The notes under the pieces are model-generated. The model was not told the DNA's origin. It was given only the letters and a program-made list of their open reading frames with translations, and did no database searches. From Lentzea xinjiangensis (lineage in GTDB: Bacteria > Actinomycetota > Actinomycetes > Mycobacteriales > Pseudonocardiaceae), in NCBI RefSeq assembly GCF_900110955.1, contig NZ_FOFR01000013.1, positions 124,001 to 188,000 on the forward strand: a stretch of DNA of 64,000 bases. The letters are read 5' to 3'. Position 1 is the stretch's first letter; every line of letters starts with the position of its first letter. Below, piece by piece: positions 30,039 to 38,082 of the stretch. Both the position numbers and the translations under genes were made by a program.

Positions 30039-30641
30039 TCAGCGCCCGCCGAGCAGCCGGTCCAGCGACCTCCTGGCGCGGTGCGGCGCGGCGGGGTCCC
30101 GTTCGAGCTGCAGGAAGTGGTTGAGCGCCAGCATGACCCCGAGCAGGTCGTAGATCAGCTGGTCGACGTCGGTGTCCGGCGGCAGCTCGCCGAAGCTGAC
30201 CGCGCGCCGGATGTGGATGCGCAGATCCCGGCGCCACAACGCGTTCATGCCGGCAAGCGCGTCCCGCACCGGCCCCCTCCGCCCGTCGAACTCGGCCGTC
30301 GCCGCGGTGAAGAAGCACCCGCCGGGCAGCACGTTGCGTTCGAGGTACGACACCCACGCCTCGCAGACCGCCCGCAGGTGCCGCAGCCCGGACGGTGCCT
30401 GCCTGACCCGCCCCGGCACCTCGCGCTGGAAGACCGCGGCCGCCTCGTCGACCACCGCGAGCTGGAGCGCCTCCTTGGTGCCGAAGTGCCCGAGCAGCCC
30501 GGCCTTGCTCATCCCCAGCTCGGCCGCGAGCCGGCCGATCGTCAGCCCCTCCAGCCCCTCCGCCGAAGCGATCCCGAGGCTGAGGTCGAGGATGCGCTGC
30601 CGCGTCTCACGGGCATCGGCGGCAGATCGGCGGGGACTCAC
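30039..30641 (-). CDS. TetR-family repressor
   Basis: A 200-aa TetR protein. HTH at residues 14-60 (RQRILDLSLGIASAEGLEGL, IGRLAAELGMSKAGLLGHFG) and a ligand domain with the block GCFFTAATAEFDGRRGPVRD found in the YcdC/AcrR-like C-terminal type. It is divergent from the ketosynthase gene with 82 bases between. The palindrome inside the ketosynthase promoter is its likely operator. GTG 30641 is chosen since ATG is absent upstream. Confidence 0.88.
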   Translation of the reverse strand: MSPRRSAADARETRQRILDLSLGIASAEGLEGLTIGRLAAELGMSKAGLLGHFGTKEALQLAVVDEAAAVFQREVPGRVRQAPSGLRHLRAVCEAWVSYLERNVLPGGCFFTAATAEFDGRRGPVRDALAGMNALWRRDLRIHIRRAVSFGELPPDTDVDQLIYDLLGVMLALNHFLQLERDPAAPHRARRSLDRLLGGR

Positions 30642-30661
30642 GGACGCAGTGTACGACTCCT

Positions 30662-30690
30662 TTAACTACCGACCGATCGGTTGCTATATT
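30662..30690 (+). promoter_or_regulatory. Promoter of the FabH-like gene with embedded TetR operator
   Basis: -35 TTAACT (30662-30667), a 17-bp spacer and -10 TATATT (30685-30690). The spacer holds ACCGACCGATCGGT (30668-30681), containing the perfect palindrome ACCGATCGGT. A bound TetR dimer would block polymerase directly. The gene's GAAGGAG ribosome site begins at 30711. Confidence 0.65.
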
Positions 30691-30723
30691 CGCCGCGTCG
30701 TCGCCTGGCCGAAGGAGCACACC

Positions 30724-31668
30724 GTGTCCGGATCCCGTCTCGCAGCGCTGGGCCACCACCAGCCCGAACGCGTGCTGAGCAACGCCGACCTGGAGAAGGT
30801 GGTCGACACCGACGACGAGTGGATCCGCCAGCGCACCGGCATCTCGACCCGCCGCATCGCCTCCCCCACCGAGTCCGTCACCGACATGGCCGCCGAGGCC
30901 GCCGCCAAGGCCCTCGCCTCCTCCGGCCTGGCCCCGGCCGACATCGGCCAGGTCATCGTCGCCACCTGCTCGGCCGTGGACCGCTGCCCGTCGATCGCGG
31001 CCCAGGTCGCGGCCCGCCTGTCGATCCCGGCCGCGGTGTGCTTCGACCTCAACAACGCCTGCGCCGGCTTCTGCACCGCCCTCGCCACCGCCGACCACGC
31101 CATCCGGGCCGGCGCCACCCGGCACGCGCTGGTCATCGCCGCCGAGAAGATGTCGGACCTCACCGACTGGACCGACCGCTCGACCTGCATCCTGCTCGGC
31201 GACGGCGCCGGCGCCGCGGTGCTCAGCGCCGACGACAACGCCCTGGTCGGCCCCGTGGCCTGGGGCTCAGACCCGTCGCGGAGCAACGCCGTGCGGCTGG
31301 TGGACGAGTGGCAGCCGCGGTTCAGCCAGGAGGGCCAGTCGGTGTTCCGGTGGGCCACCAGCGAACTGCCCGCCATCGCGGCACAGGCCTGCGAACGCGC
31401 GGGCATCGCCACCACGGACCTCGCCGGAGTGGTCACGCACCAGGCGAACCTGCGCATCATCGAGGCCTTGACCCGCCGGCTCGACCTGCGCGACGACATC
31501 GTGATCGCGCGCGACGTCGTGGAGTCCGGCAACACCTCCGCGGCTTCGGTGCCGCTCGCGCTGTCGAAGATGGCGGAGCGCGGGGAGCTGCCGTCCGGGC
31601 GGCCCGTGCTGCTGTTCGCCTTCGGCGGCGGGCTCTCGTGGGCGGGCCAGGTCGTCACCTGCCCCTGA
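30724..31668 (+). CDS. 3-oxoacyl-ACP synthase III (FabH-like ketosynthase)
   Basis: A 314-aa KAS III enzyme with catalytic triad Cys113 (NNACAGF), His239 (THQANLRI) and Asn270 (GNTSAAS), plus DDEWIRQRTGISTRRI at the N-terminus. It would condense an acyl-CoA starter with malonyl-ACP. It stands alone, without ACP or other fab genes, and is controlled by its own TetR gene, so it is probably an accessory enzyme for a special acyl product or signal molecule rather than the housekeeping FabH (inference). GTG 30724 follows GAAGGAG at six bases. Confidence 0.92.
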   Translation: MSGSRLAALGHHQPERVLSNADLEKVVDTDDEWIRQRTGISTRRIASPTESVTDMAAEAAAKALASSGLAPADIGQVIVATCSAVDRCPSIAAQVAARLSIPAAVCFDLNNACAGFCTALATADHAIRAGATRHALVIAAEKMSDLTDWTDRSTCILLGDGAGAAVLSADDNALVGPVAWGSDPSRSNAVRLVDEWQPRFSQEGQSVFRWATSELPAIAAQACERAGIATTDLAGVVTHQANLRIIEALTRRLDLRDDIVIARDVVESGNTSAASVPLALSKMAERGELPSGRPVLLFAFGGGLSWAGQVVTCP

Positions 31669-31766
31669 CGGTCGCGCGGCCTCCGTCCCCGGCTGCGCCA
31701 CAAGGTCGTAGCTCTCCGACGGCCGGACGCACGCGCTTGCGCACCTCGGCACACCTCCCGGCAGAC

Positions 31767-31805
31767 CGGTGTGGCGGCTCGGGAGCCCACCGAGCCGCCA
31801 CACCG
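31767..31805. terminator. Strong bidirectional terminator
   Basis: Perfect 16-bp arms CGGTGTGGCGGCTCGG (31767-31782) and CCGAGCCGCCACACCG (31790-31805) around a seven-base loop, between the convergent ketosynthase and oxidoreductase genes. The remaining 290 bp of this gap shows no gene. Confidence 0.8.
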
Positions 31806-31959
31806 CTGGTGACGCGCGAGAAGGAGGTTCGTCCTGCCGGCGCGGGAACGAGCGCATCGCCGCGTGACGTCATAGGTCCGCCACCTGGCCACGCGAGCGA
31901 CGTCGGAGTTCGCCGTCCCCGCTTGCCCTGTGCCGGCAGGCACAACCTCCTCGACCTGG

Positions 31960-33336
31960 TTAGGGCCTCGCGCGTCCTCCGCCCACTCGCACCATCTCCG
32001 GCCTCGACCGCGAGTGCCGCCGCCGCTGCAATGGCGGGGACATCGACGACGAGACGGACGGGGGAACGGATGATGCGCGGGCGGCGACCGGTTCCGGCGT
32101 CGGGATCTGGGTGGTGGGCCGCACCTCCGGCACCTCGGCGGCGACGGGCTCCGGTTGCGTCCACACCGGACGGTTCGGGTCCACCACGTTCTGGCGGAAG
32201 AGCTCCGGGGTCTCGGTGATGATCTTGCCGGGTGATTCGAGGCCCACGATGCCGACGAGCTTGCCGTCGGCGATGAAGCCGGTCAGGCCGTTCACGTCCG
32301 TCGTGTCGGTACCCAGGACGGGCAGGCCGGCGCCTTGGACGCGCATGCCGTACTGCTCGGTCCAGAACCGCGGCACCGGCGTGTACGGCTTGGCGTGCGA
32401 CCGGCCCACCAGCAGGTTCTCGGCGGCGGCCCGGCCTCCCTCGACGGCGTTGAGCCAGTGCTCGACCCGGCGCACGACGCCGTTGAAGCGCAGGTTGGGC
32501 CAGCGGGCCACGTCGCCGCAGGCCACGATGTTCTCGGCGCCGACCACGTGGTTGGTGGCGTCGCACAGCACGCCGTCCTCGATGACGAGGCCGGAGCCGC
32601 GCAGCCAGTCGACGGCCGGCGAGGCGCCGACGGCCAGGACCACGCAGGAGGCGAAGAAGACCTGGCCGTCGGACAGGTGGATGCCGATGCCTCCGGGCTG
32701 GCGCACCCAGTGCTTGATGCCGACGCCGGTGGCGAGCCGCACGCCGTGCTCGATGTGCGCCTCGGTGATCTTCTTGCCGATGGCGTCGCCGACGACGCCG
32801 CCCAGCAGTGCGGGCGAGCGGACGATCAGGGCCACGTCGCGGCCCATGTGCCGGACCGAGCAGGCCAGCTCGCAGCCGATGAACCCACCGCCGATGACGG
32901 CGACGAGGCCCTGCGACTGCCGGATGTTCTTGCGGATCGCGATCGCGTCGTCCAGCGTCCGCAGCACGTGCACCCGCGGGTCGTGGCGCGGGGCGCCCCC
33001 CATCGCCCTGGCGTCGACGCCGGTGGCGATGATCATGCCGTCGTACTTGATCTCCTCGCCGCCGGGCACCCAGACGGACTGCGTCTTCGGGTCCAGGTGC
33101 AGGGCCGGGGAGTTCAGCCGCCACTCGGCGTCGAGGTCGCCGGAGAACGACAGCAGCGAGTCGTCCGGGGTCCACTCACCCGTGATGATCTGCTTCGACA
33201 GGCACGGGCGGTGGTACGGCAGGTGGCGTTCGGCCGACAGGATCGTGATCTGCCCGTCGAAACCCATCTCCCGCAGCCGTTCCGCGGAACGGACTCCTCC
33301 GAGTCCGCCGCCGACGACCACGATCCGTTCGCTCAC
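31960..33336 (-). CDS. FAD-dependent ferredoxin reductase-like oxidoreductase with Pro-rich tail
   Basis: A 458-aa pyridine-nucleotide:disulfide-type oxidoreductase. FAD motif IVVVGGGLGGVRSAERLREM, the HLPYHRPCLSKQ segment, NAD(P)H motif VAVIGGGFIGCELACSV and the second FAD motif NIVACGDVARWPN fit ferredoxin/rubredoxin reductases of oxygenase systems. After about residue 395 a Pro/Glu/Ser-rich, then Arg-rich, tail of some 60 residues follows, unlike normal family members. The GTG start overlaps the stop of the upstream membrane-ferredoxin gene (GTGA), so the two proteins are made together and likely exchange electrons. Confidence 0.88.
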   Translation of the reverse strand: MSERIVVVGGGLGGVRSAERLREMGFDGQITILSAERHLPYHRPCLSKQIITGEWTPDDSLLSFSGDLDAEWRLNSPALHLDPKTQSVWVPGGEEIKYDGMIIATGVDARAMGGAPRHDPRVHVLRTLDDAIAIRKNIRQSQGLVAVIGGGFIGCELACSVRHMGRDVALIVRSPALLGGVVGDAIGKKITEAHIEHGVRLATGVGIKHWVRQPGGIGIHLSDGQVFFASCVVLAVGASPAVDWLRGSGLVIEDGVLCDATNHVVGAENIVACGDVARWPNLRFNGVVRRVEHWLNAVEGGRAAAENLLVGRSHAKPYTPVPRFWTEQYGMRVQGAGLPVLGTDTTDVNGLTGFIADGKLVGIVGLESPGKIITETPELFRQNVVDPNRPVWTQPEPVAAEVPEVRPTTQIPTPEPVAARASSVPPSVSSSMSPPLQRRRHSRSRPEMVRVGGGRARP

Positions 33337-34160
33337 TTCACTCGCTCCCTGATCTCGATCGCGCGCATGGGGCACGCGCGGGCTGCCTGCCGAGCCTGGG
33401 CGAAGTGCTCCTCCGGCGGCCGGCGGTTGTAGGTCAGGCGGTTGTCCTCGATCAGCTTGAAGACATCCGGTGCCTCCGCCTGGCAGGTGCCGTAGCGGTG
33501 GCATTTCTCGTTGTTGACGCTCACGTCCATCGCGTCGCCCTCGCCGACGCCGGGTTCCTGGCCGCGTTCCGGGTCGAGCATGCCGATGCGGACCAGCACC
33601 TCCGGCGGCAGGAAGCGGGCCAGGGCCAGGGTCGCGGTCGGGACGAGGACGGTGAGGCCGGCCAGCCAGAGGACGGACAGGTTGCCGTTCGCGATGGCGC
33701 CGAACCAGGAGTGGACCACGGTGATGGCCACCGCGATGTAGGCGGTTTGGTGGAACCGCAGCCACTTGCGGTAGAAGACTTTGTGCCGCATGGAGGCCAA
33801 TGCGGCGATCGCGAGCATGACCTCCAGGCCGAGGATGCCCAGCGCGTGCCGGAACAGACCGCCGTCGACGAACGGCAGGACGAGCTTGATGAAGCTGAAG
33901 GTGCCGTTCTGGATCAGCGTGAAGGCGAACGCGTGGATGGAGCCGAACGCGATCGCCAGCGAGGCGAGCACCATGTGCCCGTTCTTCAGGCCCTCACGGC
34001 CGGTGAGCTTCTCGGCCCACCCGGTCGCGATCAGCACACCCCAGGACAGGGTGGCGCACATCAGGACGTAAGCCAGCCTGGCGGAGATCTGGGCCATCTT
34101 CTTGACACCCGAGTCGAACTCGGACGCCTGGGCCACCAGGAGCGGAATCTGGCTCGACAA
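33333..34160 (-). CDS. Ferric reductase-like membrane domain fused to ferredoxin
   Basis: A 275-aa protein. Residues 20-185 hold about six transmembrane helices with paired histidines (NGHMVLASLAIAFGSIHAFA; RKWLRFHQTAYIAVAITVVHS) as in haem-binding ferric reductase-like domains. From about residue 208 follows a small ferredoxin: VNNEKCHRYGTCQAEAPDVF and later ARACPMRAI, a three-cysteine pattern suggesting a [3Fe-4S] or similar cluster. The FAD/NAD half of ferric reductases is absent and seems to be supplied by the coupled downstream oxidoreductase. Start is TTG (34160 or 34163) behind GGAGGA. Likely moves electrons through the membrane. Confidence 0.8.
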   Translation of the reverse strand: MSSQIPLLVAQASEFDSGVKKMAQISARLAYVLMCATLSWGVLIATGWAEKLTGREGLKNGHMVLASLAIAFGSIHAFAFTLIQNGTFSFIKLVLPFVDGGLFRHALGILGLEVMLAIAALASMRHKVFYRKWLRFHQTAYIAVAITVVHSWFGAIANGNLSVLWLAGLTVLVPTATLALARFLPPEVLVRIGMLDPERGQEPGVGEGDAMDVSVNNEKCHRYGTCQAEAPDVFKLIEDNRLTYNRRPPEEHFAQARQAARACPMRAIEIRERVK

Positions 34161-34195
34161 CAACTCTTCCTCCGGTCAAGAACTATCTCGCGGGA

Positions 34196-34245
34196 ACCCG
34201 CCCGGCCCTGCGGTGCAGGAGTGGACACATCAGGGCCGGGCGGGT
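34196..34245 (-). terminator. Terminator after the DUF4142 gene
   Basis: Perfect 15-bp arms ACCCGCCCGGCCCTG (34196-34210) and CAGGGCCGGGCGGGT (34231-34245) with a 20-base loop, about 80 bases past the DUF4142 stop and upstream of the membrane-ferredoxin gene, so these two minus-strand units are probably separate transcripts. Confidence 0.7.
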
Positions 34246-34325
34246 GGGAACAGGTCCGCGTTGGAGTGCCTCCGACCTGGAACACCACCTCCGTTTCCCG
34301 TTGCGCAGAAGGGGTCTTGCGCACA

Positions 34326-35036
34326 TCACCGCACCGCTCGTCGCGGGCGGAGCACTCGGAGCAGGAGGACCGTGAGAACGGCTCCCGCCGCGGTGACCGT
34401 GAGGATCACCCACATGTTCGGCCCCTCACCGGAGGCCAGGGTCGCGTTGACGATGCCGCCGGCGGGCACGGGCTCGGCGAAGGCGGAGTCCCCGGCCAGC
34501 CCGGTGCTCTCCAGCAACGTCATGTGCTTCATCACCACGTCGACGCCGGCCTGGGCGAACGGCCGGATGACGTCGTTGCGGGTCTGCGAGCGGACCTTCG
34601 ACACGAACAGGAAGACCTGGCCGTGCGCGGCGCGCAGCCGGGCGACGAAGGCCTGGTCGAAGGCGTCTCCCTCGAGCGCGTTGATCTCCTCCATCCAGGA
34701 CTGCTGCGCCGGGCTCGGCACGTCCGGGATGGTCACACCCAGCTGGGCGGCGGCCTTCTTCGTCGCCGCGTCCAGCATCATGTGGTCAAGCATGATCATC
34801 TTGCCGATCTGCTTGACCCTGGCGTTCGACGCCTTGGTGGCCGTCAGCTCGCCCATCGGCATCTCCCACAGGCCCGCCTGGCGAACCTTGACCAGCAGCT
34901 CGCGGTCGTTCGCGGTCAGCGGGCCGGAAGGGGTGTCCTGCACTCCACCGGTGTCCGCGGGCTGCGCCTGGGCAGCGGGGGTGGATCCGGCGAAGAGGAA
35001 CAACATCGCCAAGACGGTGGCGAGGGCTCTGGTCAT
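34326..35036 (-). CDS. DUF4142 secreted, C-terminally anchored protein
   Basis: A 236-aa protein. Residues 1-24 are a signal peptide (ALATVLAMLFLFAGSTPAAQ with AQA cleavage site), followed by a DUF4142 four-helix ferritin-like domain (DRELLVKVRQAGLWEMPMGE, MIMLDHMMLDAATKKAAAQL) with His/Met-rich segments, and a C-terminal helix NMWVILTVTAAGAVLTVLLL before an Arg-rich end. It would face the cell exterior held by the C-terminal anchor. The neighbouring lipoprotein, sigma factor and redox genes suggest envelope stress; the domain has no proven activity. Confidence 0.85.
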   Translation of the reverse strand: MTRALATVLAMLFLFAGSTPAAQAQPADTGGVQDTPSGPLTANDRELLVKVRQAGLWEMPMGELTATKASNARVKQIGKMIMLDHMMLDAATKKAAAQLGVTIPDVPSPAQQSWMEEINALEGDAFDQAFVARLRAAHGQVFLFVSKVRSQTRNDVIRPFAQAGVDVVMKHMTLLESTGLAGDSAFAEPVPAGGIVNATLASGEGPNMWVILTVTAAGAVLTVLLLRVLRPRRAVR

Positions 35037-35109
35037 CGTCTTGATGTCCTCAGTTGTCCAGTGGAGGTCGGGGGTCGGTCGGGCAGGGCCGTCGGTTCCG
35101 GCGGCGGGC

Positions 35110-35706
35110 TCAGTAGCCCGGGGTGCCGGAAGCGGGCGCCGACGGCGGTGCCTGGCTCGCGCCCGAGCCGGGGGACGTGCTCGGCGCGCTGCTGCTCTTG
35201 CTGTTGTTCTGGGCTTTCCCGCCGGTGATCTTGGCTCCGTTGGGGGCGGTGACGAACCACACGCCGCCCTTTCCCTGCCCCTTCATGTCACCTGCCGTCT
35301 TGTCCTCGGCGTAGGTGTACTGCGGCCAGCCGGCGATGGTGAGCTGCTTGGTGCCGTCCGGCCTGGTCAGGGTTCCGATGCTGATCGGGTCCACCCCGGT
35401 CGCCATCGGCGCCTTGTCCGCGATCACCGGCTTCCAGGCCTTCGCGCACTCACCCTCGCAATTGGACTTCGACGGCTTCTGCACGTCCTTGTCGTAGCGG
35501 TAGAGCGGGAGCCCGTCGGCGTCGGTGACGAACCAGCCCATCTGGTCGGTGTTCGCGATGAAGATCATGTTCGCGCCGCTCAGATCGGCGGGATCCGCCT
35601 GCAAGCCGCCCGTCGCGGCCCCTCCGGGAGGGGTCGGGGCGCTGCCACACGCGGTGAGGCTGACAGCCAGTGCCGCCAGGGCGGTGATGGCGTGACCACG
35701 TCGCAT
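35110..35706 (-). CDS. SCO0930-like lipoprotein (Lipoprotein_15 repeats)
   Basis: A 198-aa lipoprotein with lipobox SLTAC (Cys20) and two repeats of the Lipoprotein_15 type: the first with GWFVTDADGLPLYRYDKDVQ and SNCEGECAKAWKPV, the second with IAGWPQYTYAEDKTAGDMKG and GGVWFVTAPNG. A Ser/Pro/Gly-rich unstructured C-terminus follows. Function of the family is unknown; the paired Cys in CEGEC may form a disulfide. ATG has AAAGGAA six bases upstream. The SigL-type promoter in front suggests control by the divergent ECF sigma factor. Confidence 0.88.
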   Translation of the reverse strand: MRRGHAITALAALAVSLTACGSAPTPPGGAATGGLQADPADLSGANMIFIANTDQMGWFVTDADGLPLYRYDKDVQKPSKSNCEGECAKAWKPVIADKAPMATGVDPISIGTLTRPDGTKQLTIAGWPQYTYAEDKTAGDMKGQGKGGVWFVTAPNGAKITGGKAQNNSKSSSAPSTSPGSGASQAPPSAPASGTPGY

Positions 35707-35738
35707 CGGCAGTTCCTTTCTCGGCTTGGGTACCGAGG

Positions 35739-35766
35739 AGTACGGACACGATCCGGCAACGGTTCA
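35739..35766 (-). promoter_or_regulatory. SigL-type ECF promoter of the lipoprotein gene
   Basis: Reading on the minus strand, TGAACC (35766-35761), a 16-base spacer and CGTACT (35744-35739) match the M. tuberculosis SigL promoter pattern TGAACC-N16-18-CGTgtc, leaving a leader of about 26 bases before the ATG. The divergent gene encodes a SigL-like factor. Confidence 0.6.
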
Positions 35767-35820
35767 CGAACTTCATGAGGAATATTTGCCTCTCGACTTG
35801 AGACGGTTGATAGGGCAAGG

Positions 35821-36390
35821 ATGTCCCCCGTGGCGCGGCATAGACGTCAACGTGAGTTAGACGAGCAATCACCAAGACCGGGATCTCTCGAGGAAGAGTT
35901 GATCCGTCGGCTGTACGAGGAATTCGGGAGTGCCCTGCTGGGACACTGCATGAGGTTGACGGGCCACGATCGACAGTGGGCCGAGGACATCGTGCAGGAG
36001 ACCCTGGTCAGGGCATGGCGCAACGCCGAGAAGCTCGAGCGTGACCCCGTGCTCCTGCGGTCGTGGTTGTTCACGGTGGCAAGGCGGTTGGTCATCGACG
36101 ACAGGCGCAAGAAGAGCGTCCGTCCGCAGGAGTTCGAACTGACCCCTTCGGACGAGTCGCCCTCCGGCAGTGAAGAGGACCGCACCCTCGCGGCGATCGT
36201 CGTGGCGGAGGCGATGAACGGTCTCTCGGAGGAGCACAGGGAGGCTATTCTCGAGACGTACCTGCGGGATCGCACCGTCGGTGAGGCCGCGGCGGCACTC
36301 GGTGTGCCACCGGGAACGGTCAAGTCCAGGGTGTACTACGCGCTCCGTGCGCTGCGGCGTGCGTTGCACGATCGGGGAGAGACGCGGTGA
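35821..36390 (+). CDS. ECF sigma factor, SigL/SigK-like
   Basis: A 189-aa sigma-70 family factor with only regions 2 and 4. Region 2: YEEFGSALLGHCMRLTGHDR, WAEDIVQETLVRAWRNAEKL, WLFTVARRLVIDDRRKK. Region 4: GLSEEHREAILETYLRDRTV, EAAAALGVPPGTVKSRVYYA. Anti-sigma gene follows with a four-base overlap (GTGA), the usual co-expression arrangement. The ATG start lies close to AGGGCAAGG; a GTG nine bases later is an alternative. Likely activates the divergent lipoprotein gene. Confidence 0.92.
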   Translation: MSPVARHRRQRELDEQSPRPGSLEEELIRRLYEEFGSALLGHCMRLTGHDRQWAEDIVQETLVRAWRNAEKLERDPVLLRSWLFTVARRLVIDDRRKKSVRPQEFELTPSDESPSGSEEDRTLAAIVVAEAMNGLSEEHREAILETYLRDRTVGEAAAALGVPPGTVKSRVYYALRALRRALHDRGETR

Positions 36391-37124
36391 CAACGGCACC
36401 AGATCACCTCGACGTCGCCGCCTACGTGCTCGGCATCCTCGATGCCGATGAGGTGGAGGCGTTCGAGAACCACCTGACCGAATGTCGGCGGTGCGCTCTT
36501 GACCTGCGCGACTTCGCGGTGGTGCCGGACCTCATCGACGAGGCCGACGCGGGCGGGATGCTGCGCGGAACGGCTCCGGAACGCCCGGACGGCAAGTCGG
36601 TGCGCGTGATGCTCGACGCCGTCGCGGCCCGCAGGAAGCGCAGGCGCTGGTTCGTCGCCCAGGGTGTCGCGGCCGCCGCCGCCGGCATCGTGGCGGTGAC
36701 GGCCGTCGTCACGTCGCTGGTCGTGCGCGGCGGCGACGACAGCTCGAACCAGGCCGGTGGCACCACCACGACGACGTCGCAGACGCGGGTGGCGAACAAC
36801 TCCCCCGACGCGTCGATGAAGGTGCAGCGGCAGGACCCGAACAGCGGTGTCTCGACGAAGATCACCGCCTCCGACGAGCCGTGGGGGACCTCGATGGACA
36901 TCGAGGTCAGCGGCATGGCCGGCCCCAGCAGGGGCGCGCTCGTCGCCGTCGGGCGCGCGGGCCGCGTCGCCCAGGTCACCTCCTGGTACGCGCCCGAACC
37001 GGTGGCGGGGGACTCGAAGACGATCCGCCTCGCGGCGAACGTGGCCATGCGCTGGCACGAGATCGCGACGTTCCGGATCGTCGACGAGAACGGCAAGACC
37101 CTGCTCGAAGTCGTGGCTTCCTGA
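36387..37124 (+). CDS. Zinc-type (ZAS) anti-sigma factor, RslA-like
   Basis: A 245-aa membrane anti-sigma. The cytoplasmic N-terminus has the zinc anti-sigma motif His29-x3-Cys33-x2-Cys36 (HLTECRRC), in M. tuberculosis RslA a redox switch that releases the sigma factor. One transmembrane helix at about 89-113 follows an Arg-rich stop, then a Thr-rich linker and an extracytoplasmic beta domain (anti-sigma-K type: GTSMDIEVSGMAG, IATFRIVDENGKTLLEV). GTG start overlaps the sigma stop. Expected to hold the ECF factor inactive until an envelope or oxidative signal. Confidence 0.9.
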   Translation: MTTAPDHLDVAAYVLGILDADEVEAFENHLTECRRCALDLRDFAVVPDLIDEADAGGMLRGTAPERPDGKSVRVMLDAVAARRKRRRWFVAQGVAAAAAGIVAVTAVVTSLVVRGGDDSSNQAGGTTTTTSQTRVANNSPDASMKVQRQDPNSGVSTKITASDEPWGTSMDIEVSGMAGPSRGALVAVGRAGRVAQVTSWYAPEPVAGDSKTIRLAANVAMRWHEIATFRIVDENGKTLLEVVAS

Positions 37125-37144
37125 CCTCTCCCGGACACCTGACC

Positions 37145-37191
37145 ACTGCCCCCGCCGGATCCGTGAGATCCTGTGGGGGCAGTTGTCGTTT
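37145..37191 (+). terminator. Terminator after the sigma/anti-sigma operon
   Basis: ACTGCCCCC (37145-37153) pairs with GGGGGCAGT (37175-37183); inside it GGATC/GATCC can form a second stem. A T-rich run TTGTCGTTTT follows, a classical intrinsic terminator, 20 bases after the anti-sigma stop. Confidence 0.7.
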
Positions 37192-37209
37192 TCCGGGGAG
37201 GCTGTCCAC

Positions 37210-37611
37210 GTGGCGATAGGCCCGTCCGCGGTCGAGCGCTGGCTCGATCTGTCCACAGAGGAGCTGCGTGCTCAGGTCAAGCAGCTCGTGTCCGCCCGGC
37301 TACCGGGTGATCACGCGGTGTGGCAGGCGATCCGGCGTCATCCCGCGCTGGTCCCGCGCATCCGCGGTGTCCTCTCCGGACTCGCGGCGACCGCGGCCGG
37401 GAGCAAGGACGAGGCCATGCAGAAGGTCTGGATCTCCACCGCGCGCGCCGCGCTGGACCAGGCCACGCCGGCTCCGGTGAAGACCGCGCGCAGGCCCGTG
37501 GTGAAGGAGGCCGAGGAACCAGAGCCCGTCATCGAGCTCAGGCAGCCCGAACCGCAGCCGAAGCAGGCGCACAAGCCCGCCCCGACGATGCTCTTCCAGG
37601 AGCCGAGTTAG
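37210..37611 (+). CDS. Hypothetical protein, 133 aa
   Basis: Not recognised. Residues 1-85 look helical and Leu/Ala-rich (VERWLDLSTEELRAQVKQLV, RIRGVLSGLAATA); from about 90 the protein is Pro/Glu/Lys/Gln-rich and probably disordered, ending PTMLFQEPS. No signal peptide or membrane segment. GTG 37210 has GGGGAGG eight bases upstream. The TAG stop is immediately followed by the ATG of the DUF1232 gene, so the two are cotranscribed. Confidence 0.7.
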   Translation: MAIGPSAVERWLDLSTEELRAQVKQLVSARLPGDHAVWQAIRRHPALVPRIRGVLSGLAATAAGSKDEAMQKVWISTARAALDQATPAPVKTARRPVVKEAEEPEPVIELRQPEPQPKQAHKPAPTMLFQEPS

Positions 37612-38082
37612 ATGGTCGTCTTCGGATCGCTCATCTCCCTGTCCGGTCTGCTGATCCTGTTGCTGCGCACCGCGTCGCTGGGCGGGCTCAGCCCGGCCGT
37701 CGTCGGGTGGGTGATGATCCCGCTCGGCCTGGTGTTCGCGGTGCTGGGCGTCCTGCGCAACCGCCGCAAGCGCGCGCAGCAGGGCCCCGGCCCGGTCGGC
37801 AACCCGATCCAGCGGGCGAAGGCCCTGCCGCGGCTGTTCAAGGCCTGGCGGGGCGGCCGGTACCCGGAGCTGCCGCGCAGCCGGGTGGCACTGTGGGCGG
37901 TCGCGCTGGTGTACCTGGTGTCGCCGATCGACCTCGTGCCGGAGCTGCTGCCGGTGATCGGGGTGACCGACGACGCCGGTGTCGTGGTGTGGCTGCTCAG
38001 CAGCCTCTCCCTGGCTTCAGGCTCCTACCTGCGCTGGGAGAAGGACCATCGCGACCCTGGTCGCGGGATCGAGTCCCCGTGA
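37612..38082 (+). CDS. DUF1232 (YkvA-like) membrane protein
   Basis: A 156-aa protein with two N-terminal helices (SLISLSGLLILLLRTASLGG and VVGWVMIPLGLVFAVLGVL), a basic linker, and a C-terminal DUF1232 domain with its characteristic ALVYLVSPIDLVPELLPVIG and DDAGVVVWLL. The family is widespread with no established function. It follows the 133-aa gene without any gap. The last 66 bases overlap the convergent GNAT gene. Confidence 0.85.
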   Translation: MVVFGSLISLSGLLILLLRTASLGGLSPAVVGWVMIPLGLVFAVLGVLRNRRKRAQQGPGPVGNPIQRAKALPRLFKAWRGGRYPELPRSRVALWAVALVYLVSPIDLVPELLPVIGVTDDAGVVVWLLSSLSLASGSYLRWEKDHRDPGRGIESP

